Numbered from the stretch's first letter, positions 1-12,683 are shown. The stretch is DNA of 64,000 bases from Quercus robur (GCF_932294415.1 NC_065538.1:44368843-44432842); one strand, 5' to 3'. Numbers and translations: made by a program. The notes: generated by a model not told the origin, from the sequence alone.

Positions 1-262
1 AGTGTGAATCTTTTCAAATGTATAACCAAAAAAATAAGCAATAAGACTGTGCTGAAGACCATTCATAAAAAATTCAGGAAAGTACAAATAGTAACCAAAA
101 ATTTCAATGTATATATATATATATACGGACATTAAGAAACATATCCGATTTTTCCATACATCATGATTAGACCAAGCTACCTAAGCTAAGTTCCTCTATA
201 TTAATGCCCGTACTATGTGAAGAATAACTGTACAGACTATATATATATATACAAACCATGAA

Positions 263-3200
263 CTATGAACTACTCTCTCTCTCTTTATATTTTGACTTGG
301 TGCTGGTGTTGCTCAAATCAAAACCATTAAAGGAGCTCACCTTTTGCTTCCCCTTTCCATTTACTTGCTCCTCATCCTCAATTTCAAGTGCCACAATTTC
401 TGAGTCTGATATTGGGTTTGGGCCATCACGTTCTAGTGAGAATGATGCAGCAGCAAGAGTGAAAGAAGGTGAATGGTCCAGCGAAGTTTCAAGCGAAGTA
501 TCTAAACTAGTAGTGGCATATGATAAGTGATTGGTGTTCTCCATAGCAAGCTTTTTCTTGGCCTTTGCTCGCCATTTTTTCAGACCCTCAGCCACACTCT
601 CTGTGAAAACAGCCTTCCCCATTGACGTGCCCATCTGTTGCATATTGCACCTTTATATGTCATCATTTGATTTTTTTTTTTTTTTTGAGAAGCATCATTT
701 GATATATTATTGTAAAGAATATTGTGACATTTACAAATAAAAGGGATAGATTAAAATTTTAAATAAATAATAAAAAGTATATTGCAATTTACACCTTTAA
801 AATTTAAGGTAATTTTGATTTTACCTCTTAAAGTTTCAAAAAAATTTATCAACACCCCTAACTTTACATATCATTTGGATTTAAATTTTTTTTTTTTTTT
901 TTTTTGTAACGTGGATAGAAGTGTTTTTAGTTTATTTACAACTACATCTCTTTTTTACCACCGCACTTGTAGGAGGAATTGTACCTCTCACATGCGTGGG
1001 AGTTTGAGTTGTAGCTTGCAGGGTTAATAACAAAATTATATCTAACTATCCCAAAAAAGAACTAAGCCTGTTTGAACTATGGTGACATTTAATGGCCACC
1101 TCAGCAATGGATATGGACAAAAGGATTTAAATCCAAGCAATATGTAACGTTAGGAGTGTAAATTGTAGAAGGTAAAATCAAAAGGACACCAAAGTTTAAG
1201 GGTGTAAATTGTAATCTAGTAAAAACTTGAGTTTGTAATGTAGGTATGTGCATAATTGAATTTATTAGTCACAAGATTCCATTATCTAGTTTTAAATACC
1301 TGTGTGACCAAAGCATAGAGAGGAAGTGTCACATAGCCACAAAGGATTTGCACAACTAAACCCATGGCAAGCCTTATGATGATATCCTCATTTTGTTTGT
1401 GGAAGCATGACCTAAAACCAAATTTGTACTGAAATTTGAAGCAAAGTTAGAACAGAAATTTCGCATTTTGAAATACAATAGCAGATCATTAATTCATTTC
1501 AAACAAATGCTTACCCAAGTCCACATGAAGAATGCTATTTGAAAGGAATTCTGCAAAGTCCACGAAAGTTTCTCTAATTAAATGAAAATGAATTTATGTA
1601 CAATTTTATTACATTTTTTGAAATAATTCCATTACTTCATAGAAAGATGAATCACTTTTTTTATATCACTCAATAAATCAATATAGCACACAAAAATTAA
1701 AAAAGTACATATATATATATATATATATAATAGAAGAAGAAGAAGAGGATTAAGGAATTGCCTGATACAATATGAAGTGGATAAGGTGGAGAAGCAATTT
1801 GGGCTTGCCAAACCAGAAAAGGTTGTCATTGGGCTTCACAAGCAAAGGCCCTCTAACAACATGAGGGCTTTCTAAGCACATCTTTGTTATGATTCCCTGT
1901 AACTTTGTTCCGACAACCAACAGCATCTACAAAACACAAAAGGCAATTGCAATTACTTTATTATCTGATTGCGAAGTTTCCATAGATAAAGCATTCTTGT
2001 AGTACAACTTTACTTGCTCACCACTAATGGAAAGAAGGGAAGCCACAGATAATTGTGAAATACTGCAGAGAAATTGAAGAAACTTTTTTAGTCAGCCACA
2101 GCATTCTTGTACTACTTAATGAAATTAAAATGGATTGAGTTTTACCATGTGCATTGAAGAATAGGAAAAATACAGAAAATATCCAAATCCACCAACTGCA
2201 AACATAAGATGCCAGAGAAATTAATAATATTATTCACTGAATTATAAATTGAATGTCAAAGAGATAAACATATATATAGATCAAGGTATACTATAAATTA
2301 ATAAGTACAATTGTGTGTATACATACCTTATTCCCACGACCACCCCAAAATCTTTTTCCAATGCTCTTCTTATATACTTTTGAAAATCAAAGTTAGTTCC
2401 TTCTGTAAAATGGGCCTAGAATGGTAGGCAAGAAAATAATAAGAATTTTCACCATGAATCAAGAAAATTTTCCTTGGAGTAATTATCTTGGGTTGGTTGC
2501 AATACCATAATGAATCCATGTCTAAGAGTGAAATAGTCGACTTTGTTAACAGAATGAAAGAATTGTCTAAAAAAAGAGGCCTGCAAAAGATGGAACATTA
2601 ATTAAGATAACATTCAACCTTATTATATGTTGATAAAGAGTCGAGATGTCTGAAATTGGTCATGTTTTTCCATCAACTAACCGGCCATTGAAGAAATCGG
2701 TGGTCACTCCAAAACTTCAGATGCCGCTTTCCAAATGATGTTTGATGGCTGAGCTGAAACCTTCGTGGATCTAGATTTGTTATCAAAATAAAAGTGAGAA
2801 CAAAAATTAAAAACACCAAACAAAAGAATAGTTAAAAAAGAATTTAAAATTTAAAAAGAAAAAACAGTGGAATGCATGTGTAATTCGCAAGTCTCAAAAT
2901 TTTATAGAATTTAAACTATGATATTTAATTTATAATAATTACTCTTCATTATCAAACTAAATACTAATTATCCTTTTTATTTTTTCGGTAGCTAAAAATC
3001 AACTACGAGTCCTTTTTTTTTTTTTTTACCCTTATTTGATAGCAAAAAATTTCACAACTAAATTAACTTGAACCTAATTTTGTTCTTTTAAAATGAAAAT
3101 AGATGAGCAAAAATTGGGGTCAGTGCTCCTATGCATTGGACCTATCAAAATTATAACACATGTTCATTTTTAGTCATGTATCATAATTTTGACGAATTCA

Positions 3201-5238
3201 GTACACAAAATCACCGAACTTAAGCCAAGTTCAAAGTAAATGAAATGATATTGACGGTAAGTTCAAGTATTCTAACTTTCAAAATTAATTAATAAGTTAG
3301 TGTTTAATATAATATCTAAGGCTTCATTTTGAAAAAACTACCATGCTATTAATCTCCCCCACAAAAATATAATAAAATAAAAATATCTTAGGCATGATTT
3401 TGCTTACTAAAGTTAAATTGCTGTAAGACTTGTGGCAATGAGCCTACCAATAATAATTATAAGGCAAATGAAATTGACAACTAGGAATGCCACTCAAATC
3501 AAACTCATGCATATACAAATCGACTTAATTTTTGTCGTATTTTGTCAATATTTCATAGGAACACAAAAGAGTGGGTCCACACAAAGACTTCTGGAACAGA
3601 CCAGTTTCTACTTTCTAGCCCTCAAAAGCTTACCATTCAAAAATTGATACTCCAATGTTCTAGTTTCTGCCTCCCAAGACTCCCATCTCTTCATCTGGAA
3701 AGAGAAAAAAATAAAAATACAACAAAAGCCAAATATATCAAACACCAGTCTAGCTTTTCCATTAATAAAAATATCTTTATTCTCAAGAACAGGAAAAGTT
3801 CGTTAAAGTTCACACTTTTGCTCAATTATCACGGGTTCACACTTGCTCAATTTCCTTCACAATTTTCCTCACTTTTGAGCCTATTTTGAACTGGTTTATT
3901 TTTGTACACTTGTAAAAGGTCAAAACTATACAACCAAATTAACAACCCCTAACCCTAGAAGGAAATGAAAGGGAAAGTTCAACAGGTGAAAAAACATACT
4001 AAAAGACTAGGAGAGAGAAAGCAAAGAAAAGTCACCTTGGCCATTCCAAGACTGAAAGTAAGGACACAGGATAATACATGGAAGAAGGCCAGCACAAAGA
4101 TTAGGTATTGTAGTTCCTCCACACCTTGCCTAGACAAAATGGAAACCATTCCCTGTTCAAGAATCAACCCAATAATGCATAAGTTCCAATTCAATTCAAA
4201 TTTTATCGATGTAGTTAAACAAACATGAAATCCAAAATGCATGTGTTTAGATTAACTTATTTTCATCGGTTTATTAATTTTGTATATTTTGCTTAGAAAA
4301 ATTCTTAATTTACATTTATACTAACAATATAAACTTACACTGTAAACATACAAAATATGTATAATATTGTACACATTTATAAAAAGTGTACAATAGGTAA
4401 GTTTTGTGTCAACCATGTAAGCTTACAATATTGCTAGTAAAATATAAACCAATAAAACCCATTTGCATATATGTAAAGGTACGATCTTGAAAATTGTGAT
4501 TCTTAAAAAGTAATACATATGTGTGGCTGTCTATCAATCTCATTTGCTCCTTTAAGTTTTAGCATACTAGCATATGCATATCACCATATACATCAATCCC
4601 ATTTGCTCTTTTAAGTTTTAACGTACACGTTAATTGCCCTATGATTCACGGGGCTTGGCATTTATTGCTTCATTACCTGCTCTGCACATATGGCTTCCTC
4701 CTCAGCATCACTTGAAGTCTCCGTGCATGGAAGAAAAGTTTCACCGACACTCTTTGAAATACAGATCTTTGCTATTGGCCTTTGGCTCACAGTCAGAAGT
4801 AATGATACAAATCCCAACAGCATCAATTCTAAGAAGACACAGAAATACATAGGAGCAAACATATTTAGCAACTATACAAAGAAAGCAGTTATACATATTT
4901 TTGAGCTTTATGTGTTGGTTTCTCAATTCTCACCTGACTTGATTTTATCAAGAGCCTGAATAAGGGACTTCCTCCTTTTCCGGTTGAAGTACTGGAGAAA
5001 TTAAGAATAGGAGTAATTATAAAGTTAACACAAATTGAAGAAATAAGAATGGTTAGACTTGCATGTGAAATTGCAACATTTTAAACATGTTTATAGTTTA
5101 GACCTTGCCCAAAAGATTGAGCAAATGCTCAAGAAGAATGGAGACTAGTATCAAGATGAAGCACACAGTAGCAACAGCCCATGTTGGTGTTGATTCAAGT
5201 GTTGTTTCCAAAGTTGTTGTCGCCTCTTCCTCAGCCAT
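263..5238 (-). CDS. MLO: MLO-like seven-transmembrane protein (14 coding exons, 522 aa)
   Basis: Plant MLO proteins are plasma-membrane proteins with seven transmembrane helices and a cytosolic calmodulin-binding tail; members act in powdery mildew susceptibility, pollen-tube reception or root responses. Coding exons on the minus strand: 5238-5104, 4991-4934, 4828-4677, 4152-4036, 3694-3634, 2770-2682, 2580-2506, 2415-2327, 2195-2146, 2062-2022, 1926-1762, 1550-1515, 1428-1300, 634-263. They sum to 1,569 bp and stay in phase. Visible family landmarks: N-terminus with [13 protein letters not shown], the [14 protein letters not shown] stretch, [15 protein letters not shown], the TSFGKRH block, [17 protein letters not shown], the loop [14 protein letters not shown], and after the last helix the calmodulin-binding segment ([10 protein letters not shown]...LKKW) followed by a Ser-rich tail. 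Length is normal for the family. Intron 11 has a GC donor (CAG|GCAATT at 1762/1761). The clade is not resolved; I see no clear clade V tail motif. Confidence 0.93.
781..1216. repeat. Inverted-repeat (MITE-like) element in MLO intron 13
   Basis: The left arm begins around TGCAATTTACACC with a TTTTGATTTTACC block. The right arm, read on the minus strand, has ACAATTTACACCC, then TTTTGATTTTACC, then a TTTACACTCCTAAC block. The two arms can fold on each other. It sits in the longest MLO intron (635-1299). No clear target duplication was identified, so the boundaries are approximate. Confidence 0.5.
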
Positions 5239-7417
5239 TACTTTCTGCTCTCTCTGTCTCTTCTGTTTATAGAATGGTTCTCTCTCAATAATAATAAAAA
5301 GTCATTTAATTGGAACGAGTGGTGGGATGTTATTATACCTGGCTCCTTGTTTTCCAAAGTCATGTTTGTCAAAACATGAAAGCTTTCCTCATTGGATATC
5401 CCGTGACTCATCTTCAATGTACACGGAATCAATGACGTGTGAAATACTAACAGTACTTTCAATTCACTTACTAAAAATAGTTCGACTCGGGATCCAAACC
5501 AAACAATTGCACAATATACAAGACGTTAAAACAAAAACGCACTTCTACTATTTCAGTCAAAAATGAAAAAACAAAAATACACACATTATGTGTTCAATGT
5601 CCAGTTCCATTGAATATGGACACGTGTTCATATCTTAATATATTCAGTGTAATTAAACACTAGACGTAAGCTCTTCTCAACAAAATTAAAAAACAAAAAT
5701 AAGGTGAATCCGAAGTTAAAATTAACTACAAGAGTTGCACAATATTTGTCCCTATATACTCTCAAGCACTTTGTACATGCATAGTTGCTAATTAAGTTAC
5801 AAGACTTCTAACAACATTCAATTTTTATATAGAGTTTACTTATTTTGGTTACTTTCCAATATATTAAATGATGTAAAACAGACCGTCATTGCCTTCCTGG
5901 ACTCTCAAGAGCATCTAATAGAAATCATTTGGATGACGGAGTCGAAATTGCATGAAATTTAGCAGGCTGAAGAGAAATGGTTTTCTGATCAATAGTCATT
6001 GCTTTGAGATAAGGTGCGCCCTAATTTTGGCTAATTCCTTCATTTAGCCCCAGAAAACAGTGATTTTGCCATTTTTAGTAATTTTTGTTTCTTTAATAAC
6101 TTTTTTGTTCAAAAGTTGAAATAAGGTCCCGCTTATTTTGAGACAACCCCTTAGACTCAATAGTTTATGATTTTGCATTCAATTCAATTTTACCATTTTT
6201 GGTAAAATTTGGTATTTTGCCACCTAATCTTATAATTAGTACGAATAAGGATTTCAAACGTTTCCTAATCGTCTTAGGGTTTTACTTCGTCGGTATTTAT
6301 ATGTTTTGTAGCTTCCAAAAGCAAAGCAGATTATTATTAATAAAATTTGGAGTTTTTCTCAAATTGTTTACTGGTAGATTTCAAGCGTATCACCTTGTGG
6401 TTTCAAATAACCCCTCGTAAATTCGAGATTTACTATTAAAAACTAATAATTTAGTTTCTGTTTCATCAAAAAAAAATATTATGTGTGCTTTATTCAAACT
6501 TTCGCAACATCAGTAAGAGTCTCTAACTCTTCTTTAACAAATATATTTGCACACCCATTAACATATTCCATAATAATATAGATTATTAAAAGATTAAAAG
6601 ATCCAAGTTTTAACCCATATATCTTGGTTGTAAGGGACTTGTTCCCACTTACCAGCAAAAGAGAAAAAGGCGTACGCTCTGTTAAAATGAAAAACTATTC
6701 CATCCTGGCCTTCCAAACCAATGAGTACAATATAAGTGAATCATTATAGTGAATTACTTGAAATTTAGAATTGATTAGAAATAGTTTTTTTTTTTTTTTT
6801 ATATTATTGGTTACGAAAACGACTTCCATCCCTTTATACATCACTGCTCTTACACGTAGAAGAAAAAATAATGCGTTTTCATAAGGACCCACAATGTGAA
6901 AACAGAATCCCCAGGTCTGTTTGTTGAGTTGGAGATTTTTTCTTGGTTTTACATTCACTTTTTTATATTATTTGATACTTTAATTTAGTATATTGTCACA
7001 ATTATTTTAGATTATAAATGCAACACGCTTTTTGTCCTTGGATTTTGACTTTTTTTAATTTTTTGATGGGATCCTTGGATTTTGACTTGTATTTTATTTG
7101 ATGTAATTAATTGATAGTGGAAATATCTTGACCCTGTAGACCCTTTGATTAGCTGGCACCGCACACAGTGACCCCGACGTAACACTGCCTTGGCCAAACC
7201 GACTACTATTTATTGGCTGTTGACCTGTGGCAGGATATTCAAAATTTTGGGGTAGCGTAAGTAATAAACTATTTAAATAATTATTATATTAAATTAATTA
7301 AATTCGTTATATATGATGATAATTAAGTATTTTCTCATTTATATGGCTTCCTTTTTTTTTTTGAAAAGTCATTTGTATCGCTTCTTAAAATAGATTATCA
7401 AACATTCATTTTTTGTT
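5239..7417. other. Intergenic region upstream of the MLO gene
   Basis: The 5' flank of the minus-strand MLO gene should include its promoter and 5' UTR just above 5,238. I see AT-rich sequence with short ORFs that have no recognisable domain. Around 5,880-6,200 there is slightly more complex sequence that could be an old retrotransposon remnant, but I found no LTR ends or target duplication. No RNA gene was recognised. Confidence 0.5.
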
Positions 7418-7420
7418 TAA

Positions 7421-7769
7421 GGCTGCGTTTGGTTTGCGTAAAAGCATTTCCGGAAAATATTTCATTTTCCGGAAATGCTATTTTCCGGAAAGGAAAATGT
7501 ATTCAAAGTGTTTGGCTGCGTCGGAATTCGTTTTACGGAAAATCAATTCCGGTGTTTGGTTCGTATAAACATTTTACGAAAAATGACTTTCTTTTACAGC
7601 ACCAACATTATCAAGTTCACAACACCAACATTTCCCAACATTATTCTTCAACATCACAACAAAATTCTACACAGAACAGTGGTTCCATCACAGCAAAATC
7701 ACAATACCAAGTTCTACACATTGATCCCCTTAAACATCCATGAACACAGTTTAAATAAAAAATGGATAA

Positions 7770-7804
<35 letters not shown>

Positions 7805-8428
7805 TATAATGCACATCGGATCCGATGTGCATGTGGATCGGACTTGTGTGTTTTACGGAGGTGGGGGTTCGGTGACAGTGCATCGGCGGTGAGGTGATGT
7901 ATGGATCGGAGCTCGAATCGGTCAAAGGTGGAAGGAAAAGTCATCGTGGGTCTTCCTAAAGCTCGGTGATCGGACTACCGTGAAGGATCGGCGGTGAGGT
8001 GAGCTCAACATGACCGGAATGGGACGAAATCGGCGTTTGCTTCGCAGTGGTGGATCGGCGTTTGCTTCGTGACGAAATCGGCGTTTGGTTCGGCGCTGAT
8101 CGGCGTTTGGGACGCTCGCTGATAGCCGTTTGGTTCGCTGATCGGCGTTTGGTTCGCTTTGTGATCGGCGTTGATCGTTCTTTCTCTGGCTCGCTCTCTC
8201 TTTTGTTCGCTGAGTTCTTTCTTTCTGTGGCTCTCTCTCTCTTTTGCGCGTGTGAGGAAAATGTTTGAAGGTAAAATGATTCTGTAAAATGATTTCCGGG
8301 TCAAATGAGGCAAATTTTGGTCAAACGGAAATTATTTTCTGGAAATTCTATTTTCCTAAGCTGCCAAACGCGTGGGTTTTATGAAAAATGATTTCCAGAA
8401 ATGGTTTTCAGCCAATTCAAACACAGCC
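7421..8428. mobile_element. PIF/Harbinger-like non-autonomous DNA transposon (1,008 bp)
   Basis: The left end begins GGCTGCGTTTGG. The right end, read on the minus strand, begins GGCTGTGTTTG. Both are followed by related subterminal blocks rich in TTTCCGGAAA/TTTCCAGAAA. The 3-bp sequence TAA flanks both sides (7418-7420 and 8429-8431), which fits the TWA target duplication of PIF/Harbinger elements. No transposase ORF is present. The interior holds a (TA)n tract near 7,785-7,808 and a GC-rich block of repeated ATCGGCGTTT units. Confidence 0.75.
8028..8180. repeat. GC-rich degenerate minisatellite inside the PIF-like element
   Basis: At least six copies of a core ATCGGCGTTT, mostly followed by GGTTCGC or GCTTCG, occur at irregular spacing. 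The block is much richer in G and C than the surrounding DNA. A 102-aa minus-strand ORF over it consists of repeats such as QTPI and PNAD; I regard it as a by-product of the repeat, not a gene. Confidence 0.65.
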
Positions 8429-8710
8429 TAAGTTAGTAGTCACCTCCCCTCAAATTACTTTTTGAAACAAAAAATTAAAAATATATGCTAAGTCTTAATT
8501 ACTGTCTAAATATGATTATCTAGCCACAGAAGTCACATTATTTGTTTGCCTAAGCTTTTTTTTATTTTATCAAATAGAACTTTTTAAGATACCATTAATA
8601 TACGTGCTTTTAGGGGTGACAAAGTAAACCCAAACCTATTTGCCCACCCAAACTCACCCACTCTAATTGAACCCCAACCCACCTAATTATTAGTTGGGTG
8701 TTGAGGGTCA

Positions 8711-11610
8711 TTTGTGAGAATCCAAGTAGGAAGAAGAAAGCCCAATGACAAGGGTAGCAAAGAATTGGCAAACAGATGGCAAAACCATTAGGCCTAAGCG
8801 GTAGGAATAATAGATCACAGGCCCATGAAATAAACAAATGGGCCTTGAAGAGGCAAGTGGGCTTAAAGAAGCCTGGAAAGAGAGAAATAGCATACCCATG
8901 GGCAGTGTATGATGTAAAAAAGTGAGAAAGGACCACCGCAGGTCCAAAGTAATACAAACAAAGAAAGTAAGGGATTAATGGCAGGCTCATGAATCTCAAA
9001 TATGAGAATAAGGTAATTGGGCTAAGGAAGCCCAATGAAGTTAGTAAAAGCCCATGAGAATGCAAAGTTAGTAAAAGGGCCAAGGAAGCCCAAAGAAAGC
9101 AAGTGGGCCAAGGATGCCCAAAGGGACACAGGAGCCCATAAGTAGGAAAACCAATGGTCATACCAAGCCACTGTGGGAAAGAGTAAATGGCTGGCCTAAA
9201 GAGGTTCAGCAGGATTGAGTCATTACAGCAAGAGTGATAGAGTAATATGGCAAGAAATGAGAGTAATCAAGAAATGGGCCGAAAGAAATGTAAAACTCAG
9301 TATTAAATAAAGCCAAGCTCCTCAAGGGAGCGGGAAATCGAAAAGCAACTCACATAAAAAGTCAAAAGGAACGAACGACAGACTATGTAGGCAAGCCTCT
9401 AGGCCACGGCAAACGAATGACCAGAAGGCAAATTTTGGACACACATGGAAGGGAGGCACGCGCAAGGCCCAAGCACCACCAGCCTGTACCTAGCCAATAC
9501 AGGGCATGGTGAGGTCGTGGGTCAGAAATTCAGAAGGCATGGTTTGGTAGTGGGGAGAGGGGAAAAATCTATTTTTGAAGTTTCGGCTCAGGTTCTTTCG
9601 AGGAAGTGTCCTGCTGGGATGACTTACTACCCAAAAGAAGTAAGCTGAGTTGGAACCACTAGGTGCATGCCATGAGGGATAGGGAGAGAGAAAGAACCCA
9701 GACCGTAGCAAGAAAGGGTGTCACGGCAAACAAACAAACAAAATACCCTTCTTTGTCTGGTGATGAGGGGGCGGCACACAGATGAACCAATAGTGGTCAG
9801 CCAGTACACCCAGACCAGACAAAAAAGGTTAAGGGCTAAAACAGTAAAATACAATTATGGCAAGCACTATAAAAAGAGAATCTTGCCGTGAACAAAAAAT
9901 AGAGTAATAACGGGAACCATAACTAAGAAATAGGAATTCGAAAAGAGATCCCAAAAAATATAAAAGAAACGAGTGGGAGGGAAGAAAACAACCAGAAAGA
10001 AAATAGAGAGAAATAGAACGGCAGGCATGCACCGGTAGATTGATTCCCTCTCTCCCTCACGAAATCCTGCTCTCTGTCAAAAACCAAAAGGAGCCTTTGT
10101 ATATTAACCATTCAGGTCCGTTTCCCTCAGGGTAGTTAATCTCCACGGTAGGATTTTCTTGGGTGATTAATTGCGTTGAGAAGGAACGTTCTTTCCTCTC
10201 TGGTTTTGCTCCTGTGAACCAGATTTAAGTTAATTTCTTCATCTTCTGATTAACCCATACATATTACTATTTGCTCCCTTTTATTCTTTCTTTTTTGTAA
10301 AAGTTATTTTTATTGCTGTGGTTGTGTTTGGGGATCATTTGGTCATTTCTTACTAAGAAACTAGATATTTTATCTTTTCTTTTTTTTTTTTTTTTGCTAT
10401 TATATCTGTCTGCCACAATTTATCTGAAACAACTCTGCCTAGCGCAAGCCTGTTTCTGGCAAACCAGGCATATTTTGCGCACAAGCCGGACTAAATTGAG
10501 TTGCAGTGGAACCGGTCCCAACTCCCTTATCTAGAAAACTTGGGCTTAGTGCAGTAGGAAGCAGCCCAACACTATTAACATAGCCCACCACTTTACAATT
10601 GGCGACTTCACTAGGGAGTTGGAAAATAGATAGGGGTGAAAACACAGAATCCCTCGCAAACAATGCCACCAAAGTCCAGAACAACACAAAATATGAGTGT
10701 CGTGCCCTCGCAAGTAGAGTCCAAGCCAACGACGCCTCACCTACAGCAACCTAACCAAACGGAAGGTGACAACAAAACGGGGGTTGATCCTCAGCCACAG
10801 CCAGGAATTCCCACAGACAATGTCAATACTTTTATTGAAGTATTACAATCATTGCAGCACTCACAACAACAAATGATGGAAGAAATCCATCAACTAAAAG
10901 CAAACAAGATGAAAGAGAAAGGAAGTCAGCATGACCCAGAGCATGCGGCAAACAAAGAAGAGACACTAGCAGGAGGTGTCCCATGGAATGCAGAACAATG
11001 TTTCATTACTATGGCTGAACTAGCGGCTCTCCTGGAACAAGAGAGAGCTAGAACACCTAAGGAGAGGTTTTACACACGAAGGCCTCCTTACCCATTAAAG
11101 GTACTCAGTAAACCATACCCCGAGAGGTATGAGCCGAAGGCCTTTGCACAATACGATGGCAGGAAGGGAAGTGCAGTTTAACACATAAGCAAGTTTATTG
11201 ATACCCTTGGCCCTTACACCGCAGACGAAGACTTATGTCTTCGAGAATTTTCGAAGTCATTATGTGACCGGGCATACACCTAGTACATCGGCTTAAAACT
11301 AGGATCGATTCCAACTTGGGATGACATGGTGGATGTATTTTGCACTAAGTACTTCCATGGAGAGGAAACAGTAACGCTTGCAACCCTTCAAGCGACCAAG
11401 TAAAGGAATGGTGAAGATTTGATGGAATACATCAAGAGATTCAGGGACATAGCACTTGACTGCTATAACCATTGTGAAGAAAGAACCTTAATAGAAATGT
11501 GTATGACTAACATGATTTGGGAATTCAGAGCAATCCTGGAAAATCTAGAAATTTCCTAGTTTGCACAGCTGTTGCAAAAAGCCAAGAAGACGACCCAATC
11601 TGTAAAAGAC
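8711..11610 (+). mobile_element. Truncated, decayed Gypsy retrotransposon (LTR-like leader plus gag)
   Basis: About 1.9 kb of LTR-like sequence, rich in GGGCC/GCCCA motifs, runs to a primer-binding-like ATTGGCGACTTCAC near 10,600. This is followed by a gag start (10,663). The element ends abruptly near 11,610, where a foreign gene fragment begins. No protease, reverse transcriptase or 3' LTR is seen. The leader and gag type fit the Tat/Ogre or Athila side of Gypsy, with moderate confidence. Confidence 0.6.
10663..11608 (+). pseudogene. Gypsy gag pseudogene with in-frame stops
   Basis: Reading starts at ATGCCACCAAAG. It runs as a Q/E-rich N-terminus and then a retrotransposon Gag core: YPERYEPKAFAQYDG, then FIDTLGPY, GSIPTWDDMVDVF, MEYIKRFRDIALDCY and MIWEFRAILENL. 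The frame is broken by stops near 11,179, 11,281, 11,401 and 11,558. One falls where a Trp is expected and two where Gln is likely. The downstream pol region is missing. The protein cannot be made in full, and the region serves only as a record of an old insertion. Confidence 0.8.
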
Positions 11611-11619
11611 ACCTTTAGG

Positions 11620-11778
11620 AGGATCCGGAACCTGAATGGCCTGCTCCAGAACCGAAATTACCTCCTCAAACCGCCCTAAACTCGAATAGATCGCTGCTAA
11701 AACGTGAAGGCTCATCGCCAAGTCTAGACTCAGCTCGCCATCATCTCCACCGAAGCACCGCTCGAACACGTACTTTTT
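11620..11778 (-). pseudogene. Captured fragment of a kinesin-light-chain-related (KLCR-like) TPR gene
   Basis: On the minus strand an open stretch reads FERCFGGDDGELSLDLAMSL, then HVLAAIYSSLGRFEEVISVL, then EQAIQVPD. This has the helix pattern and wording of a tetratricopeptide repeat in plant kinesin-light-chain-related proteins. Only about 53 residues are recognisable. It abuts the gag pseudogene on one side and non-coding DNA on the other, so it looks like one internal exon or part of one. The identity comes from memory of the family; a protein search would settle it. Confidence 0.6.
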
Positions 11779-12315
11779 GACTTGATAGTTTTCACGTTAT
11801 ATCTCAAACACCATTACTGGGTTTGAATTTTTTTTTTTTTTTTAATTTGGGTAATTTAAGAATGGAGTAATTGATAAGGATGTGTTCATTTTTCTCTTTT
11901 TTTGGTTCAGAAGAATTTCTATTTGTTTCAAGGACAGTTGCTTTTGAAATTCTAGGAAATTTTTGAGCATGAAATGACATTTCTTTGTATTTGTTGCACT
12001 GTTTGGTTGCCAAGAAAGTGAGAGAAAATAGAAATGAAAAGAAAATTTTTTTTTATTTGGATTTTTAATATAATTGCTGATGTGGATGGGCTTATGTGGA
12101 ATTTTTTAATCCCAAGAATGGAGACTAAAGAGAGTGGAAAAGGGAATCCAAGAAAGTGTTGAGGTTTTCACTTTAATGGCATTTTCATAATTTTGATAAT
12201 TGGGTAATTGGGTGAGTTGGGGTTTACCCATAATAATTGGATGGGTAAATGAGTTTTATATACCCAACCCAATTATGCCCACCCCAAACTCAACTATTTG
12301 ACACCCCTAGTGCTT

Positions 12316-12317
<2 letters not shown>

Positions 12318-12398
<81 letters not shown>
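12318..12398. repeat. (AT)n-(AG)n compound microsatellite
   Basis: A run of about 30 bp of AT is followed by about 48 bp of AG. It lies exactly between the right end of the hAT-like element and the left arm of the Pack-MULE-like element, and could have erased a target duplication. Confidence 0.95.
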
Positions 12399-12400
<2 letters not shown>

Positions 12401-12554
12401 ACACCTAGTGTAACTCTTTAGAGTTACACTTTTTTAAACCGTTGGATTTAAGTAAATCCAATGGTTGAAAAAAGACACTCATTATTACAAATATTCTTAT
12501 TAAGATCTCATTAATTACTTTCTAAACCTATCTCTAAACCCAAAAACGTTTGAC

Positions 12555-12603
<49 letters not shown>

Positions 12604-12683
12604 TCTCTCTCTCTCTCCTCCACCATTGTTCCACTTCTACAGGTTGCCAGAAGAAGAAAAAAAAAAAAAAAAAAAACCAAGCC
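12397..12683 (+). repeat. Left terminal inverted repeat of the Pack-MULE-like element
   Basis: This pairs with 13,646-13,914. It contains a CT microsatellite (about 12,557-12,618) that is shorter and interrupted in the other arm, which accounts for most of the length difference. Confidence 0.75.

Larger units (their letters stand above)
8611..12309. mobile_element. hAT-like transposon carrying a Gypsy gag fragment and a captured TPR gene fragment
   Basis: The left end TAGGGGTGACAAA and right end TTTGACACCCCTA are inverted repeats. Both are flanked by GTGCTTT (8604-8610 and 12310-12316), close to the 8-bp duplication expected of hAT elements. Subterminal regions on both sides share short motifs such as AACCCAA, CACCCA and ACCCCAAC, typical of hAT subterminal repeats. 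No hAT transposase is visible. The interior holds a Gypsy-derived segment (about 8,711-11,610) and an antisense gene fragment (about 11,620-11,778). hAT ends and duplication are seen directly; the class assignment and the idea of capture are inferences. Confidence 0.6.

Noticed and set aside
8610..9161. 183-aa minus-strand ORF
   Set aside because: Lies within LTR-like DNA of the decayed Gypsy segment, is Leu/Phe-rich low-complexity and has no domain. It is a chance frame.
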